NCBI RefSeq assembly: GCF_001005825.1
Contig: NZ_LBHV01000002.1
Span: forward strand, 124,001 to 188,000
Length of the DNA stretch: 64,000 nucleotides
Reading direction: 5' to 3'
Origin: Rhizobium sp. LC145
Lineage (GTDB): Bacteria; Pseudomonadota; Alphaproteobacteria; Rhizobiales; Rhizobiaceae
Shown piece by piece: positions 47,196 to 56,839 of this stretch; the first letter of the stretch is position 1, and every line of letters starts with the position of its first letter. Under the pieces are notes generated by a model. That model saw only the letters and a program-made list of their open reading frames with translations, was not told where the DNA came from and did no database searches. The position numbers and the translations under genes were made by a program.

Positions 47196-48584
47196 ATGCG
47201 TTTAACCCTTCGTCCCTTTATCCTCGGCCTCATCGCTACTGCTGCACTACTGCAATCCTCCTGCACTCAAACATCAAAGCAGAAACCGGTCCAAAAAGAA
47301 CAGGCGGTCGCATCAAACCTGATCAGGCCGAAGGATGCCCCCTCCGCGGCCTCGGTAACGTCCGCCAAACATCTCTCTGATGTCGAGGCAATGGTGCATC
47401 GCGCGGTGAACCGGCACCCTGCAGTTCAAGAGGCGGCTGGGCGTATCAAGGAGCAGGATGAAGTCATTGCGGAGGCCAAGTCGGGCTATCTTCCGTCCGT
47501 CGGTGCAGGATTGGATCTGGGTCTCGAAAGTGGAGCGAGCCGGGATTGGGGTCCCAAGTTCAACATTTCCGCCACCCAAATGCTCTATGACTTCGGCAAG
47601 GTGTCCGGTCGGGTCCAGGCAGAATCGGCCGTGCATGATGTCCGCAGGGCTGAGTTCCTCGCCGCCGTCGACGATATCATCCGGGAAACCGCGCTTGCCG
47701 CCGTGGAGATTATGCGCAACGAAAAACTTGCCGGAGTTGCAAAGGAACAGATCGATGACGTGCAGGCGATTGGCCGATTGGTCGATGCCAGAACTGATAG
47801 TGGGGCAAGCACACGATCAGACAAATTGCAGGCGCAAGCTCGCATCCAGGCTGCGCAAGCCACAGAATTAGAGATTTCGGCACAAAAGCAAAGATGGGAG
47901 AGCACGCTGAATGCGCTTTTGGGAACGAATGGTCCCGTTCAGCTTCGTTCATCATTTCCTCCCAAGCTGGAGCGCGCCTGTTCAGGGCAGCAGCCGGCAT
48001 GGGAAACCGTGCCCGCAGTCCTTGCCGCGAAATCCCGCAAGACCGAAGCGGAGGCGAGGGTAAAGCTTGCACGAGCCGAAATGTTGCCGACCATTGCCCT
48101 GGAGGCTTCCGGGAATTTCAACGTTTGGGGGAGCGATGATGACCCGGACTACGTTGTCGGGATAAAAGTCAAAGGAGACCTCTATAACGGGGGAGCTTTT
48201 AAGGCGCGCCAGAACGCCGCCCAGTATGCAGCCGAGGCTTCGGAGGCGGCAGTCGCGGCAGCTAAGTTCGACATTCAAAAGACGTGGGCCGAATCTGTTG
48301 CACAGGTAAGCAGCCTAAGCGCTCTTTTGAATTCTCTTGGTTCCAGGCAGTCGAATATGCGGGAAACCAGGGATCTCTATCAGAAGCAGTTCCTCGACCT
48401 TGGGACTCGAACTCTGCTCGACGTTCTCAATGCGGACCAGGAGCTTCATTCGGCACGTCTCGACGAGATCAACACGCGCTTTGACCTTTATAAGCTGAGT
48501 GTCGAGTGCGCCTTTGCGGCCGGTCAGTTGAGGGAAATGTTCGGGCTTGTTCCGCAGACGGCGAAGGCGCAAACCGCGCGTTGA
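47196..48584 (+). CDS. TolC-family outer membrane efflux lipoprotein
   Basis: 462 residues from the ATG at 47196 (GGAG six bases upstream), giving a signal peptide that ends in LLQSSC with lipid-modified Cys23. The duplicated helical-barrel pattern of outer membrane factors is visible, with AVNRHPAVQEAAGRIKEQDEVI, ATQMLYDFGKVSGRVQAE and the late YQKQFLDLGTRTLLDVLNADQELHSAR typical of type I secretion partners (TolC/LapE). It is followed by a strong terminator, so it is transcribed apart from the adhesin gene. Its role is the outer-membrane exit channel for the secreted protein. Confidence 0.9.
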   Translation: MRLTLRPFILGLIATAALLQSSCTQTSKQKPVQKEQAVASNLIRPKDAPSAASVTSAKHLSDVEAMVHRAVNRHPAVQEAAGRIKEQDEVIAEAKSGYLPSVGAGLDLGLESGASRDWGPKFNISATQMLYDFGKVSGRVQAESAVHDVRRAEFLAAVDDIIRETALAAVEIMRNEKLAGVAKEQIDDVQAIGRLVDARTDSGASTRSDKLQAQARIQAAQATELEISAQKQRWESTLNALLGTNGPVQLRSSFPPKLERACSGQQPAWETVPAVLAAKSRKTEAEARVKLARAEMLPTIALEASGNFNVWGSDDDPDYVVGIKVKGDLYNGGAFKARQNAAQYAAEASEAAVAAAKFDIQKTWAESVAQVSSLSALLNSLGSRQSNMRETRDLYQKQFLDLGTRTLLDVLNADQELHSARLDEINTRFDLYKLSVECAFAAGQLREMFGLVPQTAKAQTAR

Positions 48585-48668
48585 AACTGTAAATAGCTAC
48601 GTCCCAACCAATGAAGGGTTATGGTCCGTCCAACGCCAAATTACGCAGGCGATTTTAAGGAAGACCAA

Positions 48669-48702
48669 GATCGGCGCGGATTGCGCCGATCTGATTTTTT
48701 TG
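48669..48702 (+). terminator. Strong intrinsic terminator after the TolC-like gene
   Basis: AGATCGGCGC (48669-48678) pairs perfectly with GCGCCGATCT (48684-48693) around a five-base loop and is followed by GATTTTTTT. It lies 85 bases after the TolC-like stop codon. Confidence 0.85.
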
Positions 48703-48983
48703 CGGATCACGTGATGGCGCAATTTGAGACGTTCTGCACCCCTTCGATCATGTGGCGGTGACCTCTTTGGTCCACACTGGGATTTTGGTGTCGCGGGTTG
48801 ATACGCTTCACCTAGGATATGCCCTGCCGATTTCATCGCTCTTTAATGTTGTCGTGAAGCAGCGATCGACCTTGGGTTGAATTACGAGGCCATTGCGGCA
48901 GACTTTCCAGAGGGACCAAGGCGACGTAGTTGCCAATGAGATGGCAAGCGGCGGTTGCACCGCGATGTTGCGGTGAAGAGTGC

Positions 48984-48998
48984 TTCGAGGCGTCGCCT
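48984..48998. promoter_or_regulatory. Palindrome before the adhesin gene
   Basis: CGAGGCG-T-CGCCTCG is a perfect 7-1-7 palindrome 76 bases upstream of the ATG at 49074. The one-base centre is unsuited to an RNA hairpin, so a protein-binding site is more likely. The regulator is unknown. Confidence 0.35.
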
Positions 48999-49073
48999 CG
49001 TGCACACCGTTGCGCGACAGCGTCGCTTGAATGGGCCGAATGATACGGCATCGATCACGCGAGGAGCATCCCG

Positions 49074-52000
49074 ATGGTAGCAGTTGTCTCGGACAAGGTA
49101 AGCGGCGAAACGGTTACTGTAGCAGAAGATCGGATCTTCATATCAAACCCCAGCACCATAAAGCTTTCATTGTCCCCTGGCGATATCGCCTCCTTCAACC
49201 GCTCCGGTCAGGATCTGGTGCTACAGCTCAGAAATGGTGACGAGCTTTGGATCCGCGGTTTTTACACGGGTGAAGGCGACCAGCGGAGCGAACTGATCCT
49301 TGAGGACTCGTCCGGTAATGTGTGGGTTGGTGAATACACGGATGCATTGGCTGACTTTGAGTTTGCGCCGGCTGGCTCGGGTGACCAGCTTGTGGGTGCT
49401 GCTGGCGGGAGTGGGAGTGGCTCGATACTAGGCATTGCGTTGCCGCTGTTGCTTGCGGGAGGTGGAGCCGCATTGGCGGCCGGCGGCGGGTCCGACGATG
49501 ATGATGGCGATGCTGACGCGGATGCGGATGCCGACGCAGACGCAGACGCTGATGCGGATGCTGACGCCGATGCAGACGCCGATGCGGATGCGGACGCTGA
49601 TGCCGATGCTGATGCCGACGCGGACGCAGATGCTGATGCCGATGCCGATGCGGATGCCGACGCTGATGCAGATGCTGATGCCGATGCCGATGCGGATGCC
49701 GACGCTGATGCAGATGCAGATGCTGACGCTGATGCAGATGCTGACGCCGACGCTGATGCGGATGCCGACGCAGACGCTGACGCCGATGCTGATGCGGATG
49801 CTGACGCTGATGCAGATGCGGATGCGGATGCCGACGCTGATGCGGATGCGGATGCTGACGCCGATGCGGATGCCGACGCCGACGCAGATGCTGATGCGGA
49901 TGCCGACGCAGACGCAGACGCTGACGCCGACGCTGACGCGGATGCAGACGCCGACGCAGATGCTGATGCGGATGCCGACGCTGATGCCGATGCGGACGCA
50001 GATGCTGATGCAGATGCTGACGCCGACGCTGATGCGGATGCCGACGCAGACGCTGACGCCGATGCTGATGCGGACGCTGATGCAGATGCAGATGCTGACG
50101 CGGATGCAGACGCCGATGCAGATGCTGATGCGGATGCCGACGCTGATGCGGATGCCGATGCTGATGCCGATGCCGATGCCGACGCGGACGCCGATGCGGA
50201 TGCGGACGCAGATGCCGACGCAGACGCTGATGCCGATGCCGATGCTGATGCGGACGCAGATGCAGATGCTGACGCCGATGCGGATGCAGACGCCGACGCT
50301 GATGCCGATGCTGATGCTGATGCAGATGCGGATGCCGACGCTGATGCCGATGCTGACGCTGACGCCGATGCGGATGCCGACGCTGACGCCGATGCGGATG
50401 CCGACGCTGACGCCGATGCGGATGCCGACGCGGACGCTGACGCCGATGCGGACGCCGATGCAGACGCCGATGCGGACGCAGATGCCGATGCCGATGCCGA
50501 CGCTGATGCAGACGCTGACGCCGATGCGGATGCGGATGCTGACGCTGACGCCGATGCGGATGCCGACGCTGACGCCGATGCGGATGCCGACGCGGACGCC
50601 GATGCGGACGCTGATGCGGATGCGGATGCTGTTGATGATACTGCTTCCGCGGAGGTTGAGCTCAGCTCCGTCGCCAGCCAGAGAACAGATTTCGCCTCCG
50701 ACACCGCACTCTTAACGGTTGGCGGATGGTCGCACAGCTACGTGTTCGACGTGCCCGAGAATACGACCACGGACGCCACCTTCGACGTATCGGTCACCAG
50801 TGCCCTTAGCCTGCTCGATGTGGCGGAGGCGACACTGGAGATCTGGAACGAAGAAACAGGTCAATGGGATTTTGTGGCTGACACCTCCCAGGGTGGCATT
50901 CTCGACCTGATCGGTCTTTCCGGCGAAAGCGCACGCATTACCGCCGCGGACCTGACATCGGGGCAATATCGGCTCACCTACAGCGGTGGCGGTCTTCTCT
51001 CTGTCGCTCCCACCGTTGAGCTCGATGCTACGTTGAACGACACGACCGTGCTCGCCGACGGTGTAGCGGTCGAAGGGAATGTTCTCGTCAACGACACCGT
51101 TGAAGGGGAAGTGCTGGAGATTCAGGACACCTCCGGAAACTTCGTCACCGTACCGGCTGGCGGCATCACTCTGGAGGGAGAGTACGGCAATCTGACCATC
51201 AACCCGGATGGTTCATACGTCTACGAACCCTTCGATGACCCAAGCGTTGCGGGGCAGCAAGATGTCTTCACCTATAGATTGGGAACCGACACCGCCACGC
51301 TAACAATTTCGATCGAGGGCGTGGGTGACACAACGCCTCCGGCTGCTCCGACCGTCTCTCTTCAAAACGACACCGGAGCCGAAGGAGATGGCGTCACAAG
51401 CAACGGAACGGTGGCGATTAGCGGCCTCGAAACGGGAGCAACCTGGGAGTATAGCACCGACGGCGGAGTCAGCTGGACAACCGGCACCGGCACTGGTTTC
51501 GAACTTGAGCCAGGCAGCTACCCGGACGTGCGGGTGCGCCAGACAGATGCCGCGGGCAACGTCGGAGAGGCGGTTTCGCTCGGGCCGATAATCGTTGATA
51601 CCACACCACCGACGGCTTTGACCGCTTCACTCCAGAACGATACTGGCGCTGCGGGCGACGGCCTCACGGCCGACGGCACCGTCACGGTCGATGGCCTGGA
51701 AGCGGGCGCGAGCTGGCAGTACAGTATTGATGGCGGTGTGACCTGGCTCACCGGCGCAGGCAACGGCTTCGAATTGGCGGAGGGCGCATATGCCGATGCC
51801 GATGTGCAGGTCCGCCAAATTGACGCCGCCGGCAACGAGGGCCCGGCTACCCCCCTTGGCCCGATTACCGTGGATCTTACACCCCCAGCCGCTCCAACTG
51901 CGGTACTTCAGGTCGATACGGGCAGCATTGGCGATGGCCTGACCAGCGACGGCACCGTCACCGTCAGCGGTCTGGAAGAAGGCGCGGTGTGGGAATACAG

Positions 52001-53303
52001 CCTCGACGGTGGTGGCACGTGGCAAGCTGGTACCGGCAACAGCTTCGAATTGCCATCCGGCAGTTACGCTGACGGCAGCGTTCAAGTGCGGCAAAGCGAC
52101 GTGACAGGCAATGTCGGAGCGACTGTTTCACTCGGATCGGTAACTGTTTTCGATTTGGAACCAGCGGATGATGCGGCGGCCGTGAACCTCACGGTCACCC
52201 CGACCACGGACATCCAGCCGGCTGAGTCCGGATCGGTCAGCACGGTCCTCAATCTAGGGGTTCTGGGAGACACCATCGACGTATCGCTGCTTGCCGGGCA
52301 AAGCCCGCTGAGCTTCACAGTCGCCGAAAATACAACTCGGCAAATCAGTATCGAAGGGGGTGGCGATGCTCTGGCATCGTTGAGTCTCGTCGGCGATAAT
52401 GACTATGATCTGCTCGTCTACCGGGTGGCCGATGGCGAGACTCAAGCTACGTTGGTTCATGAGGTGACGAACTGGCTCGAATATGATCCCGGCGTCCTCG
52501 GCTTGCTGTCGAGCTGGGACGGGGCAGAACTCACTCTGCCTGAATTTTCCGGCGGCGGCACCTATTACCTTGTGCTGGCCAATCCTGGCGGATTGCTGGA
52601 TTTGTCTGCGCTTGCGGCCGTGAGCGTGACAACCACCTCCGATGTTGTGACCGACTATCGCAACGTGAGCGGGTCCGCGGAAGGCAATGTCATCACTGAT
52701 GATACGGCTCCCGACGGCACTGTAATTTCCCAAGTGAACGGAATAGCAGTGACCACGGCTGGTCTCGACATTCCGGGCGACCACGGTGTTCTCACCATCC
52801 ATCCCGATGGCTCCTACAGCTACGTGGCTAACTCACCATTCGTTGGCTCCACCGGTGACGAGGATGTGTTTGAATACACGATTACTGCGCCTGACGGATC
52901 AAGCGAGACTGCTAGCCTGACCATCACCCTTGATCATCCCGGAGTGCCGGGGGCTGGTGTGATGATGGAGACGTTCTCGGAAGACGTGTTGGCTGGCACC
53001 GATGGCGATGAAACCGTGCCAGTCGCCGATCTGAGCGCCCAGGCCGACACCTCACAAGAGGCCGAAGTAGCCGAAAGCCCATCCAGCGCGGCGCTTCTCA
53101 CGCTTAACGGTCTTATCGAGAGGGGTGCTGAGGACGTCGATCTCTCAGCCCTTAAGGAGGAAGCCGACACAACCCCGCAATCGACCGAGACAGTTCCCCT
53201 TCCAAGCACCCCCGAGGTGACGGAGATTGCGGAAATTAACCCCGTCGATCCGTTCGAACCCATCATTCGCGAGGATGAACGACTAGACTTGCCAGTCGTC
53301 TGA
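49074..53303 (+). CDS. BapA-like type I secreted surface protein with (Asp-Ala)187 tract
   Basis: 1409 residues. Residues 1 to about 105 resemble the BapA prefix domain that keeps such adhesins at the cell (VAVVSDKVSGETVTVAED, NGDELWIRGFYTGE). A hydrophobic Gly/Ala linker (ILGIALPLLLAGGG) and DDDDGD follow. Residues 146-519 are 187 uninterrupted Asp-Ala dipeptides. Then come a beta-domain region with NVLVNDT and INPDGSYVYEP blocks, three Ig-like Bap repeats of about 90 residues each starting TPP (51330-52151), further VCBS-like domains and an acidic tail. No RTX nonapeptides are seen. The cognate ABC and HlyD genes lie directly downstream. The likely role is adhesion or biofilm formation. Confidence 0.88.
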   Translation: MVAVVSDKVSGETVTVAEDRIFISNPSTIKLSLSPGDIASFNRSGQDLVLQLRNGDELWIRGFYTGEGDQRSELILEDSSGNVWVGEYTDALADFEFAPAGSGDQLVGAAGGSGSGSILGIALPLLLAGGGAALAAGGGSDDDDGDADADADADADADADADADADADADADADADADADADADADADADADADADADADADADADADADADADADADADADADADADADADADADADADADADADADADADADADADADADADADADADADADADADADADADADADADADADADADADADADADADADADADADADADADADADADADADADADADADADADADADADADADADADADADADADADADADADADADADADADADADADADADADADADADADADADADADADADADADADADADADADADADADADADADADADADADADADADADADADADADADADADADADADADADADADADADADADADADADADADADADADADADADADAVDDTASAEVELSSVASQRTDFASDTALLTVGGWSHSYVFDVPENTTTDATFDVSVTSALSLLDVAEATLEIWNEETGQWDFVADTSQGGILDLIGLSGESARITAADLTSGQYRLTYSGGGLLSVAPTVELDATLNDTTVLADGVAVEGNVLVNDTVEGEVLEIQDTSGNFVTVPAGGITLEGEYGNLTINPDGSYVYEPFDDPSVAGQQDVFTYRLGTDTATLTISIEGVGDTTPPAAPTVSLQNDTGAEGDGVTSNGTVAISGLETGATWEYSTDGGVSWTTGTGTGFELEPGSYPDVRVRQTDAAGNVGEAVSLGPIIVDTTPPTALTASLQNDTGAAGDGLTADGTVTVDGLEAGASWQYSIDGGVTWLTGAGNGFELAEGAYADADVQVRQIDAAGNEGPATPLGPITVDLTPPAAPTAVLQVDTGSIGDGLTSDGTVTVSGLEEGAVWEYSLDGGGTWQAGTGNSFELPSGSYADGSVQVRQSDVTGNVGATVSLGSVTVFDLEPADDAAAVNLTVTPTTDIQPAESGSVSTVLNLGVLGDTIDVSLLAGQSPLSFTVAENTTRQISIEGGGDALASLSLVGDNDYDLLVYRVADGETQATLVHEVTNWLEYDPGVLGLLSSWDGAELTLPEFSGGGTYYLVLANPGGLLDLSALAAVSVTTTSDVVTDYRNVSGSAEGNVITDDTAPDGTVISQVNGIAVTTAGLDIPGDHGVLTIHPDGSYSYVANSPFVGSTGDEDVFEYTITAPDGSSETASLTITLDHPGVPGAGVMMETFSEDVLAGTDGDETVPVADLSAQADTSQEAEVAESPSSAALLTLNGLIERGAEDVDLSALKEEADTTPQSTETVPLPSTPEVTEIAEINPVDPFEPIIREDERLDLPVV
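49509..50630 (+). repeat. GAY-GCN hexamer array encoding 187 Asp-Ala repeats
   Basis: 1122 bases of in-frame Asp (GAT or GAC) and Ala (all four GCN codons) with no break. Third positions vary freely, but longer exact units show recent duplication: a 42-base unit occurs twice in tandem (49629-49670 and 49671-49712), and a 24-base unit three times (50355-50426). Confidence 0.95.
51330..52151 (+). repeat. Three tandem Ig-like Bap repeats
   Basis: Repeats start near 51330, 51600 and 51876. Each encodes TPP(A/T)APT-like starts, LQNDTG, GDG(V/L)T, a W(E/Q)YS(T/I/L)DGG block, GxGxGFEL, VRQ(T/I/S)D and GN(V/E)G. They are clearly homologous but diverged at many positions, unlike the Asp-Ala array. 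Confidence 0.85.
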
Positions 53304-53341
53304 TCGCCGTTGCCGAACCATCTTTGGCAGCACCGTTCCAT

Positions 53342-53366
53342 GCGGATCCGGATCCTCCGGATCCGC
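53342..53366 (+). repeat. Intercistronic hairpin between adhesin and secretion ABC genes
   Basis: GCGGATCCGGA (53342-53352) and TCCGGATCCGC (53356-53366) form a perfect 11-bp stem with a three-base loop, 38 bases after the adhesin stop. There is no U-tract. It could slow 3' decay or partly block read-through, lowering transporter level relative to substrate. Confidence 0.6.
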
Positions 53367-53388
53367 GAAAATGGCAAGGGAAGGAAGA

Positions 53389-55629
53389 ATGATTCATTCC
53401 TTGACTGGCTCTGAGATTACGGCCACCGACCTCATTCCGGGCGAAGCCTGGGTCGAGGTCCTCGGACATCTTGCAGAACGACTGGGGATTCCGCACTCGA
53501 AGTTCGCCGCCAGCTACTTCGCGATTGCGCAAGAAGATGTCCCGCCTGTCCAGCGTATCGAGCGCCTGGCGCGGCGGTTCGGAATTGAGGTGCGAGCGAT
53601 CGAGCCTGTGGCAGCAGGCATTAGCGCGCGCCGGCTACCCATGCTGCTTCAGCTGCGCGACGGTTCTGTCGGGCTCGCAGTTTCCCTCGAGGGCGATCAG
53701 GTAAAGCTCATATTTGGCGGAGACAATGGGCACTGGACGGTGCTATCGCTGCAGGACCTGAGCGATCGCATCGCCTATCTTCTTATCGGGCGCGATGCGC
53801 GGCAGAGCGCCGATAAGCGTGTCGAGCAGGTCCCGGCAAGGAGTGGAAGCTGGTTTCACGAGCTCGCGCTCAAGGACCTTCGTCCCTATGGTTATGTGCT
53901 GCTGGCGACATTCATCGCAAACACCCTGTCGCTGGCTGGCGTCATCTTCTCCATGCAGGTCTATGATCGGGCCGTGCCGGCGCAGTCCATGACGACATTG
54001 TCTGTCCTGTTTAGCGGCGTCATGCTTGCCTTAGGGTTTGATTTCATGATCCGGCGCGTGCGGGCCGCCATCATCGACGTCGTGGGTAAGCGCGCCGACA
54101 TAAAGATCTCTGATCGCGTCTTCGGGCATGCATTGCGCGTCAAGAACCAACACCGCCCGGTAGCGACGGGAACGTTCATTTCACAGTTGCGCGATCTGGA
54201 GCAGGTCCGAGAGCTGTTGACCTCTACCACGGTTGCCGCGATTGCCGACCTGCCGTTCTTTTTGATCTTCCTGGCGATGTTTTGGTATATCGGCGGTATC
54301 TTGGCCGTGATCCCGGCCGTTGCGCTGATACTGCTGGTGACGCCGGGCCTGCTTGCCCAAAGACGGCTGCGCAAGATTGCCGGGGAGGCCATGCGCGAAT
54401 CCGCGCTACGCAACGCGATGCTTGTTGAAGCGGTTCAGGGAATGGAGGACATCAAGGTCCTCCAGGCGGAAAACCTATTCCAGCAACGGTGGAATACCTT
54501 TAACGCCGCGAACGCCGATTCCCAGCTGCGGCTCCGCTCGTTGACCAATACTTTGTCCAGCTGGGCGCATCTGGTGCAGACAGGAGTTTTCGCGGTTATC
54601 GTCTTCTGCGGCGCGCCGATTGTCATGGCTGGAGACATGACCACCGGCTCACTCGTTGCCTGCTCGATCCTTGGGTCTAGGATGATGGCTCCGATGGCGC
54701 AGCTTACACAGGTGCTGAGCCGGTATCAGCATGCCAAGATCGGACTGAAGGGCCTCACCAGCATCATGGAGCTGCCGCTCGATCATCCTGACAGCGAAAC
54801 GAAAATCAATGTCAGCGGCCTTTCGGGCAGCTATCATTTCAAATCAGCATCCTTTTACTACGGGCAATTCTCCGGACGTCCGGCCCTCGTTTTGGAGAAT
54901 TTCATGATGAATGCCGGTGACAAGGTCGCGCTGCTCGGTGGAAATGGCGCCGGCAAGTCGACATTTCTCCTGGCTTTATCCGGTATGATCGAGCCTGCTA
55001 CCGGAGAGGCTTTGATCGACAATCTGGCTCTCGCCCATATCGATCCCCTGGATCTTAGGCGTGACGTCGGTCTCGTGTCGCAGCAATCGCGGCTCTTCTA
55101 CGGCACCATCCGCGAAAACGTGATGCTTGGAGCGCAAAACGCTCCGCAGTCGGCGCTGCTAGATGCTCTTTCGATCACTGGGGCGGACGGTTTCATCCGT
55201 CTATTCCCGAGAGGACTCGATCATGTCATCCAGGAAGGCGGACGAGGATTGTCGGGTGGCCAGCAGCAATCCTTGCTTCTTTCACGGCTCATTATCCGTG
55301 ATCCGAACGTTGTGCTCCTGGATGAGCCCACCGCCTCCATGGATGAAGTGACCGAGCGCCTCTTCATCGAACGCTTCAGGACATGGAGCAAAGGCAAGAC
55401 GGTCGTGGTCGCGACCCACCGCATGCGCATGCTGGATATAGCAGAGCGGGTGGTCGCACTGGATGCTGGTCGCATTATCATGAACACGAGCAAGGCCGAA
55501 GCTCTCCTCAAGCTGAAGGCACAGCCGCGTACAACCGGTCCTTCTGCGTCAAACCGCACAGCTGCGGCGCGCCCGACCTCGGACCTCGTCCAGTCGAGCC
55601 GCCACGGTGCTTCCGTGTTAGAGATGTGA
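53389..55629 (+). CDS. Type I secretion ABC transporter with degenerate C39-like domain
   Basis: 746 residues from the ATG at 53389 (AAGGAAG upstream); an ATG at 53371 is in frame. Residues 1 to about 140 look like a C39 peptidase-like domain without the catalytic Cys, as in LapB/HlyB systems. A six-helix exporter domain follows at about 165-440. The ATPase has Walker A GGNGAGKST, signature LSGGQQQ, Walker B VVLLDEPTASMD and H-loop ATHRM. With HlyD and TolC partners it forms the channel that exports the adhesin encoded upstream. Confidence 0.92.
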   Translation: MIHSLTGSEITATDLIPGEAWVEVLGHLAERLGIPHSKFAASYFAIAQEDVPPVQRIERLARRFGIEVRAIEPVAAGISARRLPMLLQLRDGSVGLAVSLEGDQVKLIFGGDNGHWTVLSLQDLSDRIAYLLIGRDARQSADKRVEQVPARSGSWFHELALKDLRPYGYVLLATFIANTLSLAGVIFSMQVYDRAVPAQSMTTLSVLFSGVMLALGFDFMIRRVRAAIIDVVGKRADIKISDRVFGHALRVKNQHRPVATGTFISQLRDLEQVRELLTSTTVAAIADLPFFLIFLAMFWYIGGILAVIPAVALILLVTPGLLAQRRLRKIAGEAMRESALRNAMLVEAVQGMEDIKVLQAENLFQQRWNTFNAANADSQLRLRSLTNTLSSWAHLVQTGVFAVIVFCGAPIVMAGDMTTGSLVACSILGSRMMAPMAQLTQVLSRYQHAKIGLKGLTSIMELPLDHPDSETKINVSGLSGSYHFKSASFYYGQFSGRPALVLENFMMNAGDKVALLGGNGAGKSTFLLALSGMIEPATGEALIDNLALAHIDPLDLRRDVGLVSQQSRLFYGTIRENVMLGAQNAPQSALLDALSITGADGFIRLFPRGLDHVIQEGGRGLSGGQQQSLLLSRLIIRDPNVVLLDEPTASMDEVTERLFIERFRTWSKGKTVVVATHRMRMLDIAERVVALDAGRIIMNTSKAEALLKLKAQPRTTGPSASNRTAAARPTSDLVQSSRHGASVLEM

Positions 55630-55639
55630 AGGTGCCGTA

Positions 55640-56836
55640 ATGACTATTTTTGCCGATAATGACAAACTCGAAACCTGGCACTACGGCGGCGATGACGACG
55701 TTCGGCTTTCCCGTGCCAAGCGCGTTGTCGCGCTTTTTGCTTTATGCATATCAACCGGACTGCTTTGGGCCTATTTTGCGATACTTGACGAAGTCTCCAC
55801 AGGTTCGGGACGGGTGGTCCCGATCCGCAAAGAACAGGTGGTACAGTCGCTTGAAGGTGGCATCCTGTCGATCTTGCATGTGCGGGAAAACCAGATCGTC
55901 GAAGCCGGGCAGATCTTGGCACAGCTTGATCCCACGATGACAGAGTCGGACGTGGGCGAATCTGCCGCAAAATATCGAGCCGCTCTGGCAAGCGCCTCGC
56001 GCCTTACCGCGGAGGTCAATCAACAGCCGCTGACGTTCCCTGAGGAGCTCGCCGCCTATTCCGACCTGATCACCAGCGAGACCCAGTTATTCGAAGCGCG
56101 CAAGCGCAACCTTACTGAAACGCTGTCCTGGATTGATGAATCGGCCGCGCTCGTGCGTGAAGAGCTTGCAGTGAATCAGGGGCTCTCAAAAATCGGAGCT
56201 GCAAGCGCCGTAGAGATCATCCGGTTGAAGCGAGAACTTGCGGAACTCGAATTGAAGAAGGTCGAGACCAGTACGCAATACGTCGTTTCGGCGCGCGAAG
56301 AACTCGCAAAGGCCAATGCGGAGGTCGCCTCGCTGCGATCTGTCATTAGTGGACAGGCAGACAGTTTGGCGCGCATGACCCTGCGATCTCCTGTGCGCGG
56401 CATTGTTAAAAATATTGAGGTTTCCACCATTGGCGGAGTAGTGCCGCCCAACGGGAAGCTCATGGACATCATTCCGCTCGGAGATCAGCTGCTGATCGAG
56501 GCACGGATTTCGCCGCGCGACATCGCGTTCATCCATCCCGGCCAACGGGCCACAGTCAAGATCACGGCGTACGACTACTCCATCTATGGGGCATTGCAAG
56601 GCAAGGTCACCACCATCTCGCCAGATACGATCCAGGACGAAATCGATCCGGAAATCTATTATTACCGGGTGTTCGTCGAAACCGAGAGCGACGCCCTGCT
56701 CAACCAAGCGGGCCAGCGGTTTCCCATTGCCCCGGGCATGATTGCAACAGTCGATATACATACTGGCGAGAAGAGCGTGCTCGACTATCTGATCAAGCCG
56801 TTCAACAAAGCACGCGAAGCAATGAGAGAACGTTGA
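55640..56836 (+). CDS. HlyD-family type I secretion membrane fusion protein
   Basis: 398 residues. It has a short cytoplasmic N-terminus, one transmembrane helix near 29-48 (VVALFALCISTGLLWAYFA), a lipoyl half (VVQSLEGGILSILHVRENQIVEAGQILAQLD), a long coiled-coil hairpin, the second lipoyl half (LRSPVRGIVKNIEVSTIGGVV) and a beta-barrel with PGQRATVKITAYDYSIYG, the HlyD/LapC signature. It starts 11 bases after the ABC stop. It connects the inner-membrane ABC protein to the TolC-like channel. Confidence 0.92.
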   Translation: MTIFADNDKLETWHYGGDDDVRLSRAKRVVALFALCISTGLLWAYFAILDEVSTGSGRVVPIRKEQVVQSLEGGILSILHVRENQIVEAGQILAQLDPTMTESDVGESAAKYRAALASASRLTAEVNQQPLTFPEELAAYSDLITSETQLFEARKRNLTETLSWIDESAALVREELAVNQGLSKIGAASAVEIIRLKRELAELELKKVETSTQYVVSAREELAKANAEVASLRSVISGQADSLARMTLRSPVRGIVKNIEVSTIGGVVPPNGKLMDIIPLGDQLLIEARISPRDIAFIHPGQRATVKITAYDYSIYGALQGKVTTISPDTIQDEIDPEIYYYRVFVETESDALLNQAGQRFPIAPGMIATVDIHTGEKSVLDYLIKPFNKAREAMRER

Positions 56837-56839
56837 GAG

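Larger units (their letters stand above)
48585..49073. other. Intergenic leader region of the Asp-Ala repeat protein gene
   Basis: 489 bases without a gene. It holds the TolC-gene terminator, then a long stretch that must carry the promoter and leader of the adhesin gene. A palindrome close to the start is listed separately. No confident -35/-10 pair was found. Confidence 0.45.

Noticed and set aside
49509..50630. CRISPR-like repeated array
   Set aside because: There are no conserved repeats separated by unique spacers; it is a coding hexamer array in frame with a secreted protein.
49262..50704. Minus-strand frame encoding a 480-residue poly(Ser-Ala) protein
   Set aside because: It is the antisense of the GAY-GCN array; the hexamer repeat leaves several frames open. 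The plus-strand frame has the BapA-like flanking domains and operon context.
49435..50715. Plus-strand Met/Thr/Pro-rich frame over the same array
   Set aside because: A shifted reading of the same hexamers with no domain, start site or neighbours to support it.
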